This document shows positions 25,201 through 33,888 of a DNA stretch of 64,000 nt, piece after piece (positions within the stretch are counted from its first letter, which is position 1; each line of letters starts with the position of its first letter). The stretch is from assembly GCA_963691775.1 (NCBI GenBank), contig OY829369.1, positions 2,480,001 to 2,544,000 of the forward strand, given 5' to 3'. This DNA is from JAZBPO01 sp963691775. GTDB lineage: Bacteria > Pseudomonadota > Gammaproteobacteria > Pseudomonadales > Azotimanducaceae. A program made the position numbers and the translations under genes. The notes below the pieces were generated by a model, which saw only the letters and a list, made by a program, of their open reading frames with translations, was not told the DNA's origin and did not search any database.

Positions 25201-25968
25201 TTGGCGCGTAGGCCCGCCACCCCTAATGCACGGAAAAGGCCGAAGCGCGGACTCCGCGAACCGGTCCGCTACGACGCGCAGCTCGACCCGGCGCCCACGG
25301 TCCGGCCGCTCGAGGCGCTCTTTGAACAAAGCGCCGCGCGCGTGGATCAGGCACCAGCCGACGAGGGTCGCGAAATCGCCTTTGCGGGTCGCTCCAACGC
25401 CGGTAAGTCGAGCGCCCTGAACCGGCTTTCCAATCGCCGCGGGCTTGCGCGCACCTCGCGCACGCCCGGCCGCACGCAGTTACTCAACTTTTTCCTGGTA
25501 GACGGCGAAGCCCGAGCAGAAGCGCAGTTGTCCCCCGCGCGGCTGGTAGATCTACCCGGATACGGTTTCGCAAAGGCAAATCATGACACCCGGGATGCCT
25601 GGCAAGATCATGTTGAAGACTACCTCGCACGGCGCGCGTCTCTGGTCGGCCTGGTTCTGCTCATGGATGTACGACACCCGTTCCAGCCCTTCGACGCGCA
25701 CATGCTTGCATGGGCGGAGGCGGCAGACATGCCGCTGCTGGTGCTCCTGAACAAGGTCGACAAGCTCTCGCGGGGCGCGGCGGGCGAGGCGCTGCGCAAC
25801 GCCGAGGGCAGGCTCGCACACCTGCCGAGAGCCCGGCCGCTGCTGTTCAGCGCGCTTCGCGCAACCGGTGCCGAGGCCGCTCTGGAAATTCTGCGCGCGT
25901 GGCTGATGCTCGACGCGCCAGCAGAGAACACTGCCGGGACCGGCGCTTCCGCGCCGATCCCGGAGTGA
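25201..25968 (+). CDS. engB: Ribosome biogenesis GTP-binding protein YihA/EngB
   Basis: The 255-residue TrmE-Era-EngA-EngB-type GTPase has G1 GRSNAGKSS, the RTPGRTQLLNFF switch I region, G3 DLPGYGFAK, G4 NKVDK and a G5-like SAL. It acts in large-subunit ribosome maturation. The start is TTG, supported by GGGAGG at 25189-25194, six bases upstream, with no better in-frame ATG. An N-terminal basic extension and an Ala/Gly/Pro C-terminal tail make it longer than the E. coli protein. It is divergent from cytochrome c4. Three strong hairpins follow its stop. Confidence 0.93.
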   Translation: MARRPATPNARKRPKRGLREPVRYDAQLDPAPTVRPLEALFEQSAARVDQAPADEGREIAFAGRSNAGKSSALNRLSNRRGLARTSRTPGRTQLLNFFLVDGEARAEAQLSPARLVDLPGYGFAKANHDTRDAWQDHVEDYLARRASLVGLVLLMDVRHPFQPFDAHMLAWAEAADMPLLVLLNKVDKLSRGAAGEALRNAEGRLAHLPRARPLLFSALRATGAEAALEILRAWLMLDAPAENTAGTGASAPIPE

Positions 25969-25982
25969 TCCCGGGGGGGAGG

Positions 25983-26060
25983 GGGGCACTGCTTCGGGGG
26001 GTGCCCCGGCGCCGCAGGGACGGCGCCGGGGCCGCCGGATGACGCCTCGGGGGTGGCGTC
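25983..26060. terminator. Cluster of three GC-rich hairpins
   Basis: Hairpin 1 pairs GGGGCAC with GTGCCCC (25983-26007). Hairpin 2 pairs CCCCGGCGCCG with CGGCGCCGGGG, an 11-bp perfect stem (26004-26031). Hairpin 3 pairs GACGCC with GGCGTC (26041-26060). Hairpins 1 and 2 share the CCCC and cannot form together. They lie between convergent engB and the DUF11 gene. No T-run follows, so termination or 3'-end protection is inferred. Confidence 0.5.
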
Positions 26061-26193
26061 GCCGGACCATCAGATTTCGGGGATGGGAAGGGACAATGAT
26101 CCGTCCGGCACAGACTCGGACCCCGCATACGGGTCGAAGTTCCCGGCCACTCATCACTCAGCACGCACCGCCCATCTCCACGCGCGCTCACGC

Positions 26194-27306
26194 TCAGTCA
26201 ATGCGGGCCCTGTAGATGATCGAAAAACTCGGCACCGAACCACCCGTGTTCGCGTTCATGCGCAGACAGGGATTCACGATGAAGCCTGTGACGTCCTCGA
26301 GGTAACCGTCGCTGTCGACGTCCGCCGGCGAGCTTGTGGTCGAGCCGTTCTCCTCGTAAAGGATGACATCAGGAGACGGTGCGACCGTGCAGTCCTGAGG
26401 GTCGATGGACAGGCCACTCGTGTTCGCAACGAAGGTGATCGGCGCGCCGTTGCCGGAGTCGTTGGCGAGCTTGAGACCAGAGGGCAGGCTGTCGCTGATG
26501 ACCACCGTATCCGCATCGGCCCGGCCAAGCCCCTGATTCGAGACCTGGATCGTATAGCTGACCACAGCGTTCGGGATGCGTTTCGGGTTGCTGCCGCCGT
26601 TTACCGGATCGGCGACCACGGTCGAAGACTTCATGATGAGAAAGTCGGGTAGGGCAACTGACAGATTCACGAGCTGCTGATCAAGGATCGGACTGCCATC
26701 CCATTCGGCGTCCACGCCTTCATCGGCACGCACAAGCAGCTCCCAATTGCCGATCGCGACGGGATCTGGCACCGAAGGGGGCGACAGCGTGAGCGCCGTC
26801 TCGAAAGTCTTGCTTGCAGCCGTGCTGTCGACCTCGGCCATGGCTGTGCCCGCCGTGCCGACCGGCGCCCCGTCCGCATCGGAGATCGAGATGGAAGCCT
26901 CGCGGATATCGAAGGCGCCAAACGGGTCGGACACCTCCGCGCGTGCATAGACGGTATCGCCGGGACTCGCAGCGGCGATCGGTGCGACGATCGGTGCGCC
27001 CGCCGGAAAGGCGGCGTCGTAGACACCTGCGGCGTCGATCTTGATGACGTTCGTGGCAAGCAGTACGCGAGAGCGGCTGAGGTAGTCCTCGGACAGAGGA
27101 TTGAGATCGTCTGCGGCAACCTCGTTCTGCATGAAGATCCGAATCCGCCGATTGCCCCCGCAGTCGTCGCAGCCCGACGTCCCGGTAGTATTGGTGACGC
27201 GCAAGGTCAGCGTATCGCCCGGGTCGATCTCTTCGTTAGTGGCAGCGAAGGTGAACGGCACCAGCGTCGGATTGTTGCTGTTGTTGTTCAGCGGTAGCTC
27301 GGACAC
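26194..27306 (-). CDS. DUF11-type surface protein, C-terminal fragment (frameshifted)
   Basis: This 370-codon frame continues the protein encoded upstream at 27288-29582. It begins at a GTG with no ribosome binding site, yet protein-like sequence extends upstream of that GTG (FTSASVSELPLNNN), so it is not an independent start. It contains beta-rich repeats, a CDDC pair, a DUF11-like block (VVSYTIQVSNQGLGRADAD, then DSLPSGLKL) and a C-terminal domain with several Asp-rich loops. It most likely forms the end of one large secreted protein. Loss of one base near 27315-27325 would explain the two frames. It could be a real disruption, phase variation or sequencing error. Confidence 0.6.
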   Translation of the reverse strand: MSELPLNNNSNNPTLVPFTFAATNEEIDPGDTLTLRVTNTTGTSGCDDCGGNRRIRIFMQNEVAADDLNPLSEDYLSRSRVLLATNVIKIDAAGVYDAAFPAGAPIVAPIAAASPGDTVYARAEVSDPFGAFDIREASISISDADGAPVGTAGTAMAEVDSTAASKTFETALTLSPPSVPDPVAIGNWELLVRADEGVDAEWDGSPILDQQLVNLSVALPDFLIMKSSTVVADPVNGGSNPKRIPNAVVSYTIQVSNQGLGRADADTVVISDSLPSGLKLANDSGNGAPITFVANTSGLSIDPQDCTVAPSPDVILYEENGSTTSSPADVDSDGYLEDVTGFIVNPCLRMNANTGGSVPSFSIIYRARID

Positions 27307-29582
27307 AGACGCAGATGTGAACGATGTGCGTTCTTGAGCAGATCCAACTGGATCGAGCGCTCGTCGCCCGTACCCGCTTCGCGCACGTACAGGCGCGCGG
27401 AGCTCTGGCGCGCACCGTCGAAAGCGAGCTGCGAGACAACGCCGGGCGACAGCGGGAAGTCCGCGAAGGGGCTGCCAACGGTATTGCTGAGCTGCACGCG
27501 CACATTGCTAGCATTGTCAGGGGCGCTGCCGGGGAGCGGTGGCAGCGCACGCGACATGCCGACCGCAGCGTTGCCGCCGCTGATCTCAAGATAGAGCGGT
27601 TTCAGCCCCGGCGCCGTCGGGGGCGCCGGGTCGAACACGAGCGCGATGGCATCCGCGCTGTCGTTGCTATCGTCCGGATCGCCCTTGTCGGAGGACACGG
27701 AAGCGGTGTTCGTTACTTCCGGCGCGGCCGCGGCCGCGACGTTGACGGTAAGCAGGATATCTGGCGACGTTGCACCGACAGCGAGCCCCGACCGCGTGCA
27801 GGTTACCGTGCCGCCGATCGCACCGCAGGACCAGCCCGTACCGGTCGCAGACAGGAAGCTGAGTCCGGCAGGCAACACGTCGGTGACCGTGACCGTCCCG
27901 GTGACCGCAAGCGGACCGTTGTTGGTGACGGAAATCGTGAATGCCCCGCTCTCGCCCACCGTGAAGAAGCCGTCCGCGGCCTTTGCAATCGCCAGATCCG
28001 TGCTGTCGCCGCCGCCGGTTGTACCGGGCACGTCCTCTGGATCGACCGGAACCGGCCCGCCGGCGCCTCCTCCGTTGGTGTCCCCCGGATCACTTCCCGT
28101 GTCGATCTGGTTGGCCAGGGAGGTGCCATCGGCGCCGCCTTCGTTGTCGACGACACCGATCACGACGTTCGAAGTGACGGCGCCACCGCCGCCGCCTCCA
28201 CCGGCCCCGTGGGCCGCATTGGCATTCGTCGTCGTGTTCGTGGGCCAGGCATCCCCGCCGTCGCCGCCGATTGCTGCCACGGTGAGCCCGGTCAGGGGGG
28301 TCTCGTCGTAGACGATGATCTGCACAGAACCGCCGGCACCACCGCCTCCGGAACCCTCGTTCGCCGAATCGCGACCACGATCGCCGTTGCTGGTGATCGT
28401 GCCCGCCCCTGCCACGGAACCGGTGCGGATGATGACGATGCCGCCGCCGGCGCCACCGCTGCCATCCGTGGGCCCGGTGTCGTTGCGCGAACCGGCTCCA
28501 CCGCCACCGCCCAGAAAGAGCGTCTCGGCGACGATGGGTAACGCTGCGCCCCCGAAGCCGCCGAGCTCGGAGCCAACCGTATCCGGATTCCATGCGCGGC
28601 CGCCGCGGCCCCCTTCACCGGCGTTCCCCCCGCCGCCGCCGCCGGAGTTGTGGTCACGCGCAGTGCGGTCCGCGCCGCCGCCCCCCGCATTTCCAGGCGC
28701 GCCGACGCCGAACGAGCCATTCGGATAGCCCTCGACGGCGTTGGTGACGAAGCCCGCGGTATCGCTGTAGACAAAGCGCGGCGTCCCGGCAATGCCCTCG
28801 CCCTTGCTCGCGTTGCGATTCACCGACGAAAGCGTGCGGTATTCGAGAATCGTGTTCCCGCTCACCGTCCCTTTCTGCTGTGAACCCCCCCCTCGAAAGC
28901 CGAGACCCGACACGTCCACGTTACCGCCCAGGGTCAACGTGTTCTCGATATCGACCGCAAGCACGCCGCCCGTATCACCGTTCCAGGGGTCCGCCGTGAG
29001 CGCGCTAGATAGAGTCGCTGTCGTGTACTGCGGCACACGTATGACCTGGAACGCACGACGGCCCTGGCTGCCCGCCGCGGCCGTGAAGTAGCTGTTCACG
29101 GTGCCGCCGCCGCCTTCGCCTTCCACGGCGACAGTGCCGCCCCCGGCACCGACCGCGCTCTGGGCGATCACGTACTCGTAAGTGCCAGCCTGGAAGTTCG
29201 AAGAAAGGGCGCCCTGTCCGGGTTCACCGGCAACGCCATCGCCATAGCTTCCGCTCTGCGTGCTGTCGATATCCGCGCCCTGGATCTGGATGACGAGGAG
29301 CAGGTCGCCGGCCTCGATCGTCTCCGCAGCGCCGCTCCGAGGGCCCAGGGGAATAGAGGTGCTGCCGATCCCGAGGCTGCCAGTGCCGGGCCAGTAGGCG
29401 TTGATGGTTCCGCTGAGCGTACCCCCCACACCGTCCTTGCCGGGCGTCGCCTGTGCGGCTTGAGCACGTTCTGCAAGGCCGGGCAGCAGCAGCAAAAGCA
29501 CAGCGATTCGGGCCAGCACAGCGAAAGGCCCGACACGGCGTGGCAACGCCGGAATCCACCAAGGCAAGAACGGGACGCTCAT
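27288..29582 (-). CDS. Glycine-rich DUF11 secreted protein, N-terminal fragment
   Basis: About 764 residues are encoded here. The signal peptide includes LARIAVLLLLLPGLAERAQA. Next come a beta-rich domain, a long Gly-rich region (about 28200-28720 in DNA, with runs of four to seven Gly), and a DUF11 domain (FTISVTNNGPLAVTGTVTVTDVLPAGL). Such proteins are cell-surface or matrix components. The start at MSVPF was preferred over an upstream GTG; neither has a good ribosome binding site. The frame ends shortly after LDLLKNAHR and overlaps the next fragment by 19 nt, consistent with a one-base deletion. It interrupts the otherwise conserved engB-polA neighbourhood. Confidence 0.7.
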   Translation of the reverse strand: MSVPFLPWWIPALPRRVGPFAVLARIAVLLLLLPGLAERAQAAQATPGKDGVGGTLSGTINAYWPGTGSLGIGSTSIPLGPRSGAAETIEAGDLLLVIQIQGADIDSTQSGSYGDGVAGEPGQGALSSNFQAGTYEYVIAQSAVGAGGGTVAVEGEGGGGTVNSYFTAAAGSQGRRAFQVIRVPQYTTATLSSALTADPWNGDTGGVLAVDIENTLTLGGNVDVSGLGFRGGGSQQKGTVSGNTILEYRTLSSVNRNASKGEGIAGTPRFVYSDTAGFVTNAVEGYPNGSFGVGAPGNAGGGGADRTARDHNSGGGGGGNAGEGGRGGRAWNPDTVGSELGGFGGAALPIVAETLFLGGGGGAGSRNDTGPTDGSGGAGGGIVIIRTGSVAGAGTITSNGDRGRDSANEGSGGGGAGGSVQIIVYDETPLTGLTVAAIGGDGGDAWPTNTTTNANAAHGAGGGGGGGAVTSNVVIGVVDNEGGADGTSLANQIDTGSDPGDTNGGGAGGPVPVDPEDVPGTTGGGDSTDLAIAKAADGFFTVGESGAFTISVTNNGPLAVTGTVTVTDVLPAGLSFLSATGTGWSCGAIGGTVTCTRSGLAVGATSPDILLTVNVAAAAAPEVTNTASVSSDKGDPDDSNDSADAIALVFDPAPPTAPGLKPLYLEISGGNAAVGMSRALPPLPGSAPDNASNVRVQLSNTVGSPFADFPLSPGVVSQLAFDGARQSSARLYVREAGTGDERSIQLDLLKNAHRSHLRLCPSYR

Positions 29583-29875
29583 GGCAAAAGTATGGCGCAA
29601 TTGAGCGCGGCCGACCGGATGCACGCCACATCTCAGCTCGGTAGACGCTGCTGACCAATGGCGCCGATTACTGCCGCCGTCCCCTCATAAGATCGGACGA
29701 GCGAGGGCGCATTGCGCCCGAAAGCAGGCTCACCAGTCGCGCCGCCTGCGAAAGTGCGCCCAGCCGCCAGCGCCGGCGCTATGTCCCCTTAGTGCGTCAT
29801 CCTCCACAGCACATCGAGATCGATTACGCCCTCGCAACGCGCCCCATCCCTGAGGGCATGGGCCGTACGATTTGC
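29583..29875. other. Intergenic region between polA and the DUF11 gene
   Basis: No gene is seen in these 293 bp. A short perfect palindrome, GGGCGCA-T-TGCGCCC, lies near 29707 and could be part of polA transcript termination, but no T-run follows. No promoter for the DUF11 gene stood out. Confidence 0.4.
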
Positions 29876-32557
29876 CTAGTGCGCTTCATCCCAGTTGACG
29901 CCACGCCCTGCCTCAACGAGCAGCGGTACCGCCAGATCTGCCGCCGACTCCATGCGCATGCGCACGCCATCGGCAAGCGCGTCTGCATCCGCCTCCGCAA
30001 CCTCGAAGACAAGCTCGTCGTGGACCTGCATGACCATGAGTGCGTCGAGGCCCGCACCGTCCAGCCAGCCATCGACCGAGAGCATGGCGCGCTTGATGAT
30101 GTCGGCCGCCGTGCCCTGCATCGGCGCGTTGATGGCCGTGCGCTCTGCGGCCTGACGCCGCTGTTGGTTCTGTACGCGAATCTCCGGAAGATAAAGCCGG
30201 CGGCCGAAGAGCGTTTCGACATAGCCATCGTCCGCCGCCTGCGCGCGGGTGCGATCCATGTAGTCACGAACGCCCGGGTAGCGCTCGAAGTAACGGTCGA
30301 TGTACGCCTGCGCATCCTTGCGATCGATGCCGAGCTGGCGCGCCAGCCCGAACGCAGACATGCCATAGATCAGACCGAAGTTGATCGCTTTCGCGCTCCG
30401 CCGCTGATCGGCTTCGACCTCGTCGAGCGATACGTCGAAGACTTCCGCTGCGGTCGCCCGATGAACGTCGAGGCCCTCGGCAAAGGCGCGCGTGAGGCCC
30501 GGATCGCCCGAAAGATGCGCCATGATCCGGAGCTCGATCTGCGAGTAGTCCGCAGCCAGCAGAACCCGGCCGGGCGGAGCAACGAAAGCCTGGCGGATAC
30601 GCCGGCCTTCCACGGTGCGAATCGGGATGTTCTGCAGGTTTGGCTCGGACGACGACAATCGACCCGTTGCCGTGACCGCCTGGTGATAGGAGGTGTGAAT
30701 ACGTCCGGTGCCCGGGTCGATCTGCTCCGGCAGCGTGTCCGTGTAGGTGCTCTTGAGCTTCGACACGCTGCGGTAGTCCATGATGATCCGCGGCAATTCG
30801 TACTCATGTGCGAGCTCGGAAAGTACCGGCTCAGCAGTGGAAGGCGCCCCCTTCGGCGTCTTGCGGATCACCGGCAGGCCGAGCTTTTCGTAAAGAATCT
30901 CCTGCAGCTGCTTGGTCGAACCGAGGTTGAATTCGCCGCCGGCGGCTTCCCAGGCCTGCGCCTTCAGCGTCTCCATCTTCTCGGCGAGTTCCGCGCTTTG
31001 TTTTGCAAGCAGCGCGCGATCGACGTAGGTGCCGTTACGCTCGATGCGCGATAGCACAGGCAAGAGCGGCATCTCGATCTCTTCGAATACCGACTTGAGG
31101 CGGTTGTCCCCTGCGAGCCGCGGCCAGAGCTTGTCATGCAGTTGCAGCGTGACGTCGGCATCTTCGGCGGCGTAGGGGCCTGCTTCCTCAAGCGCGATCT
31201 GATCGAAGGTGAGCTGGTTCTTGCCCTTACCGGCAATGTCCTGGAAATGGATCGTCTCGCGGCCAAGGAATTTCACGGCCATGTCGTCCATGTTGTGGCG
31301 CGTACCCACCGAATCGAGCACGTAGGACTCGAGCATGGTATCGAAGCGCACGCCACGCAGCGTGATGCCCGCGCGCGCGAGCACGCTCATGTCGTACTTC
31401 AGGTTCTGTCCAACCTTGGCCCTCGCGGGATCCTCGAGGAGCGGGCGGAGTGCTTCGAGCACCTCGTCGCGATCGAGCTGATCGGGCGCCCCCATGTAGC
31501 TATGGCCAAAAGGCACATACGCGGCCTTGCCCGGCTCTACGGCGAACGACACACCCACGAGATCCGCCTGCATGTAATGCAGGGAAGTGGTTTCCGTATC
31601 GAAGGCAAACACCTCGGCGCCGGCGAGCCGTTCTATCCAGGCATCCAGCGCAGCCCGGTCGGTAACGGTCTGGTAGTCCGCGGGCGGCGGCGGCTCGGTC
31701 TCGACCTTGTCGACGGTCTCCGAAATCCAGCCCTTGAACTCGAGATCCCGGAACCACTGCAGCAGTGCAGCCTCATCGGGCGCTTTCTGCACTAGGGCGT
31801 CATCCGCAAGACCAAGATCGAGATCAATGCGGATGGTTGCGAGGTCCCGCGACAGCGGCAATTGATCGAGTGCAGCGCGCAGGTACTCCCCGATCTTGCC
31901 GCCGACCTCGTCGGCCTTTGCCATGATCGTGTCGAGATCGCCGTACTTCTCGAGCCATTTCGCGGCCGTCTTCGGCCCGCACTTCTCGACCCCCGGAATG
32001 TTGTCGACCGTATCGCCGACCAGCGCAAGGTAGTCGATGATCCGTTCCGGCGGCACGCCGAACTTTTCCACTACGCCCGCTGGATTCATCGTGGTCTCGC
32101 TCATGGTATTCACCAGCGTGATGCGATCCGTGACGAGCTGCGCGAGATCCTTGTCGGAGGTCGATACGAGCACCGGGCGCTTTGGCGCTTCCTGCTTCGC
32201 GATCGTGCCGATGACGTCGTCGGCCTCGACCCCGGAGACCACCAGGCGCGGCAGGCCCATGGCGTCGACAAGGGCATGCAGCGGCTCGATCTGCGCGCGC
32301 AATTCTTCGGGCATCGGCGGCCTGTTCGCCTTGTAAGCGGGATAGAGCGCGTTGCGGAAGGTGTCCCCCTTTGCATCGAACACGACTACGACGTCACTCC
32401 CCGGGTGGTCGCCCATGAGCTTGCGCAACATCGAGACGACTCCGCGTACCGCTCCCGTAGGACGACCCTCGGACGTGGTCAGCGGAGGCAACGCATGAAA
32501 CGCGCGAAACAAATAGGAGGATCCGTCGACGAGGATGAGCGGTTTGTCGTCCGCCAT
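29876..32557 (-). CDS. polA: DNA polymerase I
   Basis: The 893-residue protein has all three domains. The 5'-3' exonuclease/FEN domain comes first (LILVDGSSYLFRAFHA; GVEADDVIGT). The 3'-5' proofreading domain has FDTET at 319-323. The family A polymerase has motif A at ADYSQIELR (Asp670), the KAINFGLIYG O-helix and motif C VHDEL (about 845-849). It removes RNA primers and fills repair gaps. The start MADDKPL is the family N-terminus; longer upstream readings are not. The start codon lies 46 bp from the divergent DUF2782 gene. The polA / DUF2782 / thrB arrangement matches Pseudomonas. Confidence 0.97.
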   Translation of the reverse strand: MADDKPLILVDGSSYLFRAFHALPPLTTSEGRPTGAVRGVVSMLRKLMGDHPGSDVVVVFDAKGDTFRNALYPAYKANRPPMPEELRAQIEPLHALVDAMGLPRLVVSGVEADDVIGTIAKQEAPKRPVLVSTSDKDLAQLVTDRITLVNTMSETTMNPAGVVEKFGVPPERIIDYLALVGDTVDNIPGVEKCGPKTAAKWLEKYGDLDTIMAKADEVGGKIGEYLRAALDQLPLSRDLATIRIDLDLGLADDALVQKAPDEAALLQWFRDLEFKGWISETVDKVETEPPPPADYQTVTDRAALDAWIERLAGAEVFAFDTETTSLHYMQADLVGVSFAVEPGKAAYVPFGHSYMGAPDQLDRDEVLEALRPLLEDPARAKVGQNLKYDMSVLARAGITLRGVRFDTMLESYVLDSVGTRHNMDDMAVKFLGRETIHFQDIAGKGKNQLTFDQIALEEAGPYAAEDADVTLQLHDKLWPRLAGDNRLKSVFEEIEMPLLPVLSRIERNGTYVDRALLAKQSAELAEKMETLKAQAWEAAGGEFNLGSTKQLQEILYEKLGLPVIRKTPKGAPSTAEPVLSELAHEYELPRIIMDYRSVSKLKSTYTDTLPEQIDPGTGRIHTSYHQAVTATGRLSSSEPNLQNIPIRTVEGRRIRQAFVAPPGRVLLAADYSQIELRIMAHLSGDPGLTRAFAEGLDVHRATAAEVFDVSLDEVEADQRRSAKAINFGLIYGMSAFGLARQLGIDRKDAQAYIDRYFERYPGVRDYMDRTRAQAADDGYVETLFGRRLYLPEIRVQNQQRRQAAERTAINAPMQGTAADIIKRAMLSVDGWLDGAGLDALMVMQVHDELVFEVAEADADALADGVRMRMESAADLAVPLLVEAGRGVNWDEAH

Positions 32558-32603
32558 GGCTGTGTCACCATTTCCGGGTTTTAGAGCTGCCGGAGCAGCG
32601 CGC

Positions 32604-32918
32604 ATGGGTCGTCGGCAAAGGAGCTGCGCTTCGCTCGTCCGCCTCGGTGTCGTGCTGACGCTTAGCGTTGGCGTGACGGCGCCGGTTTCCGCGGCTGACG
32701 ATGTTCGCGTCAGCCCGCGTGGACGAGACGTAACGATCATCGAAGGCGAGACGCGCACGATCTACGAGTACCGCCAGAACGGAATACTGCGCATGATCCG
32801 CGTCGTCCCGACGACGGGGCGTCCCTATTACCTGGTCCCGACCGACCCGACTTCAGGATACGGCAACCTCGAGCAGGCGGACACGCTCGTGCCGCAATGG
32901 ATTCTCGTCGAGTTCTAG
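32604..32918 (+). CDS. DUF2782 periplasmic protein
   Basis: The 104-residue protein has a signal peptide (to about residue 31, APVSA-AD) and a single DUF2782 domain: VTIIEGETRTIYEYRQNG, LRMIRVVPTTGRPYYLV and the closing LVPQWILVEF. GGAG lies 8 nt before the ATG. It is 18 bp upstream of thrB in the same direction and divergent from polA, the usual setting of this family. The function is unknown. Confidence 0.88.
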   Translation: MGRRQRSCASLVRLGVVLTLSVGVTAPVSAADDVRVSPRGRDVTIIEGETRTIYEYRQNGILRMIRVVPTTGRPYYLVPTDPTSGYGNLEQADTLVPQWILVEF

Positions 32919-32936
32919 CCCGCCCGGGAAACTGAA

Positions 32937-33884
32937 ATGGGTGTCTTTGCCGATCTTCCCCGCGACATGATCGCGGCCGCGCTTAGCGCCTGGGGCCGCG
33001 GTCCGATGGTGGCGTGCAAGCCAACCGATCTGGGCATCGAGAACTCCAACTTCTTTGTCTCGACGGAGAACGAATCAGGGGCGATCGAGGAGTGGGTACT
33101 TACCGTCATGCCCGCGGCGCCATCTACGGCCGCCCTCGAAATGCTTGAGCGCTTGGCGCGGGCAGGGCTGCCAGTGCCGGCCCCGGTAGCGGACCTCAAC
33201 GGGCGCACGATCGGGGAGGTCGACGGCCATCCAACTTTGCTCGCGCCGCGTTTGCCGGGCACACATCCAAGCGCGCCGTCCGCCACGCAGTGCCGCGCCA
33301 TAGGTCGGTTCCTCGCACACATGCACCGCACATGTATCGATCTGGATGGACCCGCGCACCCGCGCGACGCAGCCTGGCTTGAAGCCGGGTTAGCCGCGTT
33401 CTCAAGGCAGCTCGACTACCTCAGCCGCACCCGCCTGGAGAGCGCCATAGGCGCAATCGCATCCGCAGAACGAAGGCCTGACTTTGCTCGCCTGCCAAAA
33501 GGACTCGTGCACGGCGACCTGTTCCGAGACAACGCCATGTTCATGGGCACCCATCTGACCGGCGTCATCGACTTCCACCACGCCGCCCGCGCGCCTCTCG
33601 CCTTCGATCTTGCGGTTGTGGCGATGGACTGGTGCACGGACGCAGAGGGTCGGCTCGATGTCCAGCGCACGCGCGCCCTGCTCGAGGCCTACGCGAGCAT
33701 TCGTCCGCTCACGCGAGAGGAGCTCTGGTTCTGGCCACTCATGCTCGTTCAGGCCTGCGCCCGCTTCCTTGTCGCGCGCCTGCACTCCCCCCGCAAATCA
33801 CCAGCGGAAATGATCGCTCGCCTCGGTGATCGGCTTGAGCGGCCGATGTATCTGCAGCCGGAAGGGCTCGTTGCTGAGGACTGA
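32937..33884 (+). CDS. thrB: Homoserine kinase, APH-fold type
   Basis: The 315-residue aminoglycoside-phosphotransferase-fold kinase phosphorylates homoserine for threonine synthesis. The catalytic loop VHGDLFRDNAMF and the metal loop GVIDFHHA are intact, and the N-terminal LGIENSNFFV segment is typical of this ThrB class, which is unrelated to the GHMP-type enzyme. The length fits the family. It follows DUF2782 closely and is convergent with egtD, with only 4 bp between stops. No thrA or thrC is nearby. A choline- or fructosamine-kinase-like function is less likely given the synteny with polA. Confidence 0.9.
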   Translation: MGVFADLPRDMIAAALSAWGRGPMVACKPTDLGIENSNFFVSTENESGAIEEWVLTVMPAAPSTAALEMLERLARAGLPVPAPVADLNGRTIGEVDGHPTLLAPRLPGTHPSAPSATQCRAIGRFLAHMHRTCIDLDGPAHPRDAAWLEAGLAAFSRQLDYLSRTRLESAIGAIASAERRPDFARLPKGLVHGDLFRDNAMFMGTHLTGVIDFHHAARAPLAFDLAVVAMDWCTDAEGRLDVQRTRALLEAYASIRPLTREELWFWPLMLVQACARFLVARLHSPRKSPAEMIARLGDRLERPMYLQPEGLVAED

Positions 33885-33888
33885 TGCT

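Noticed and set aside
27288..27340. Programmed -1 frameshift joining the two DUF11 frames
   Set aside because: No slippery heptamer of the X XXY YYZ type is present at the junction; a simple one-base deletion explains the data better.
28200..28720. Tandem DNA repeat or CRISPR-like array in the Gly-rich region
   Set aside because: The repetition is at amino acid level (Gly runs) with irregular spacing; there are no constant repeats and spacers.
29792..31054. About 420-codon frame antisense to polA
   Set aside because: Shadow of the polymerase domain; no known motifs.
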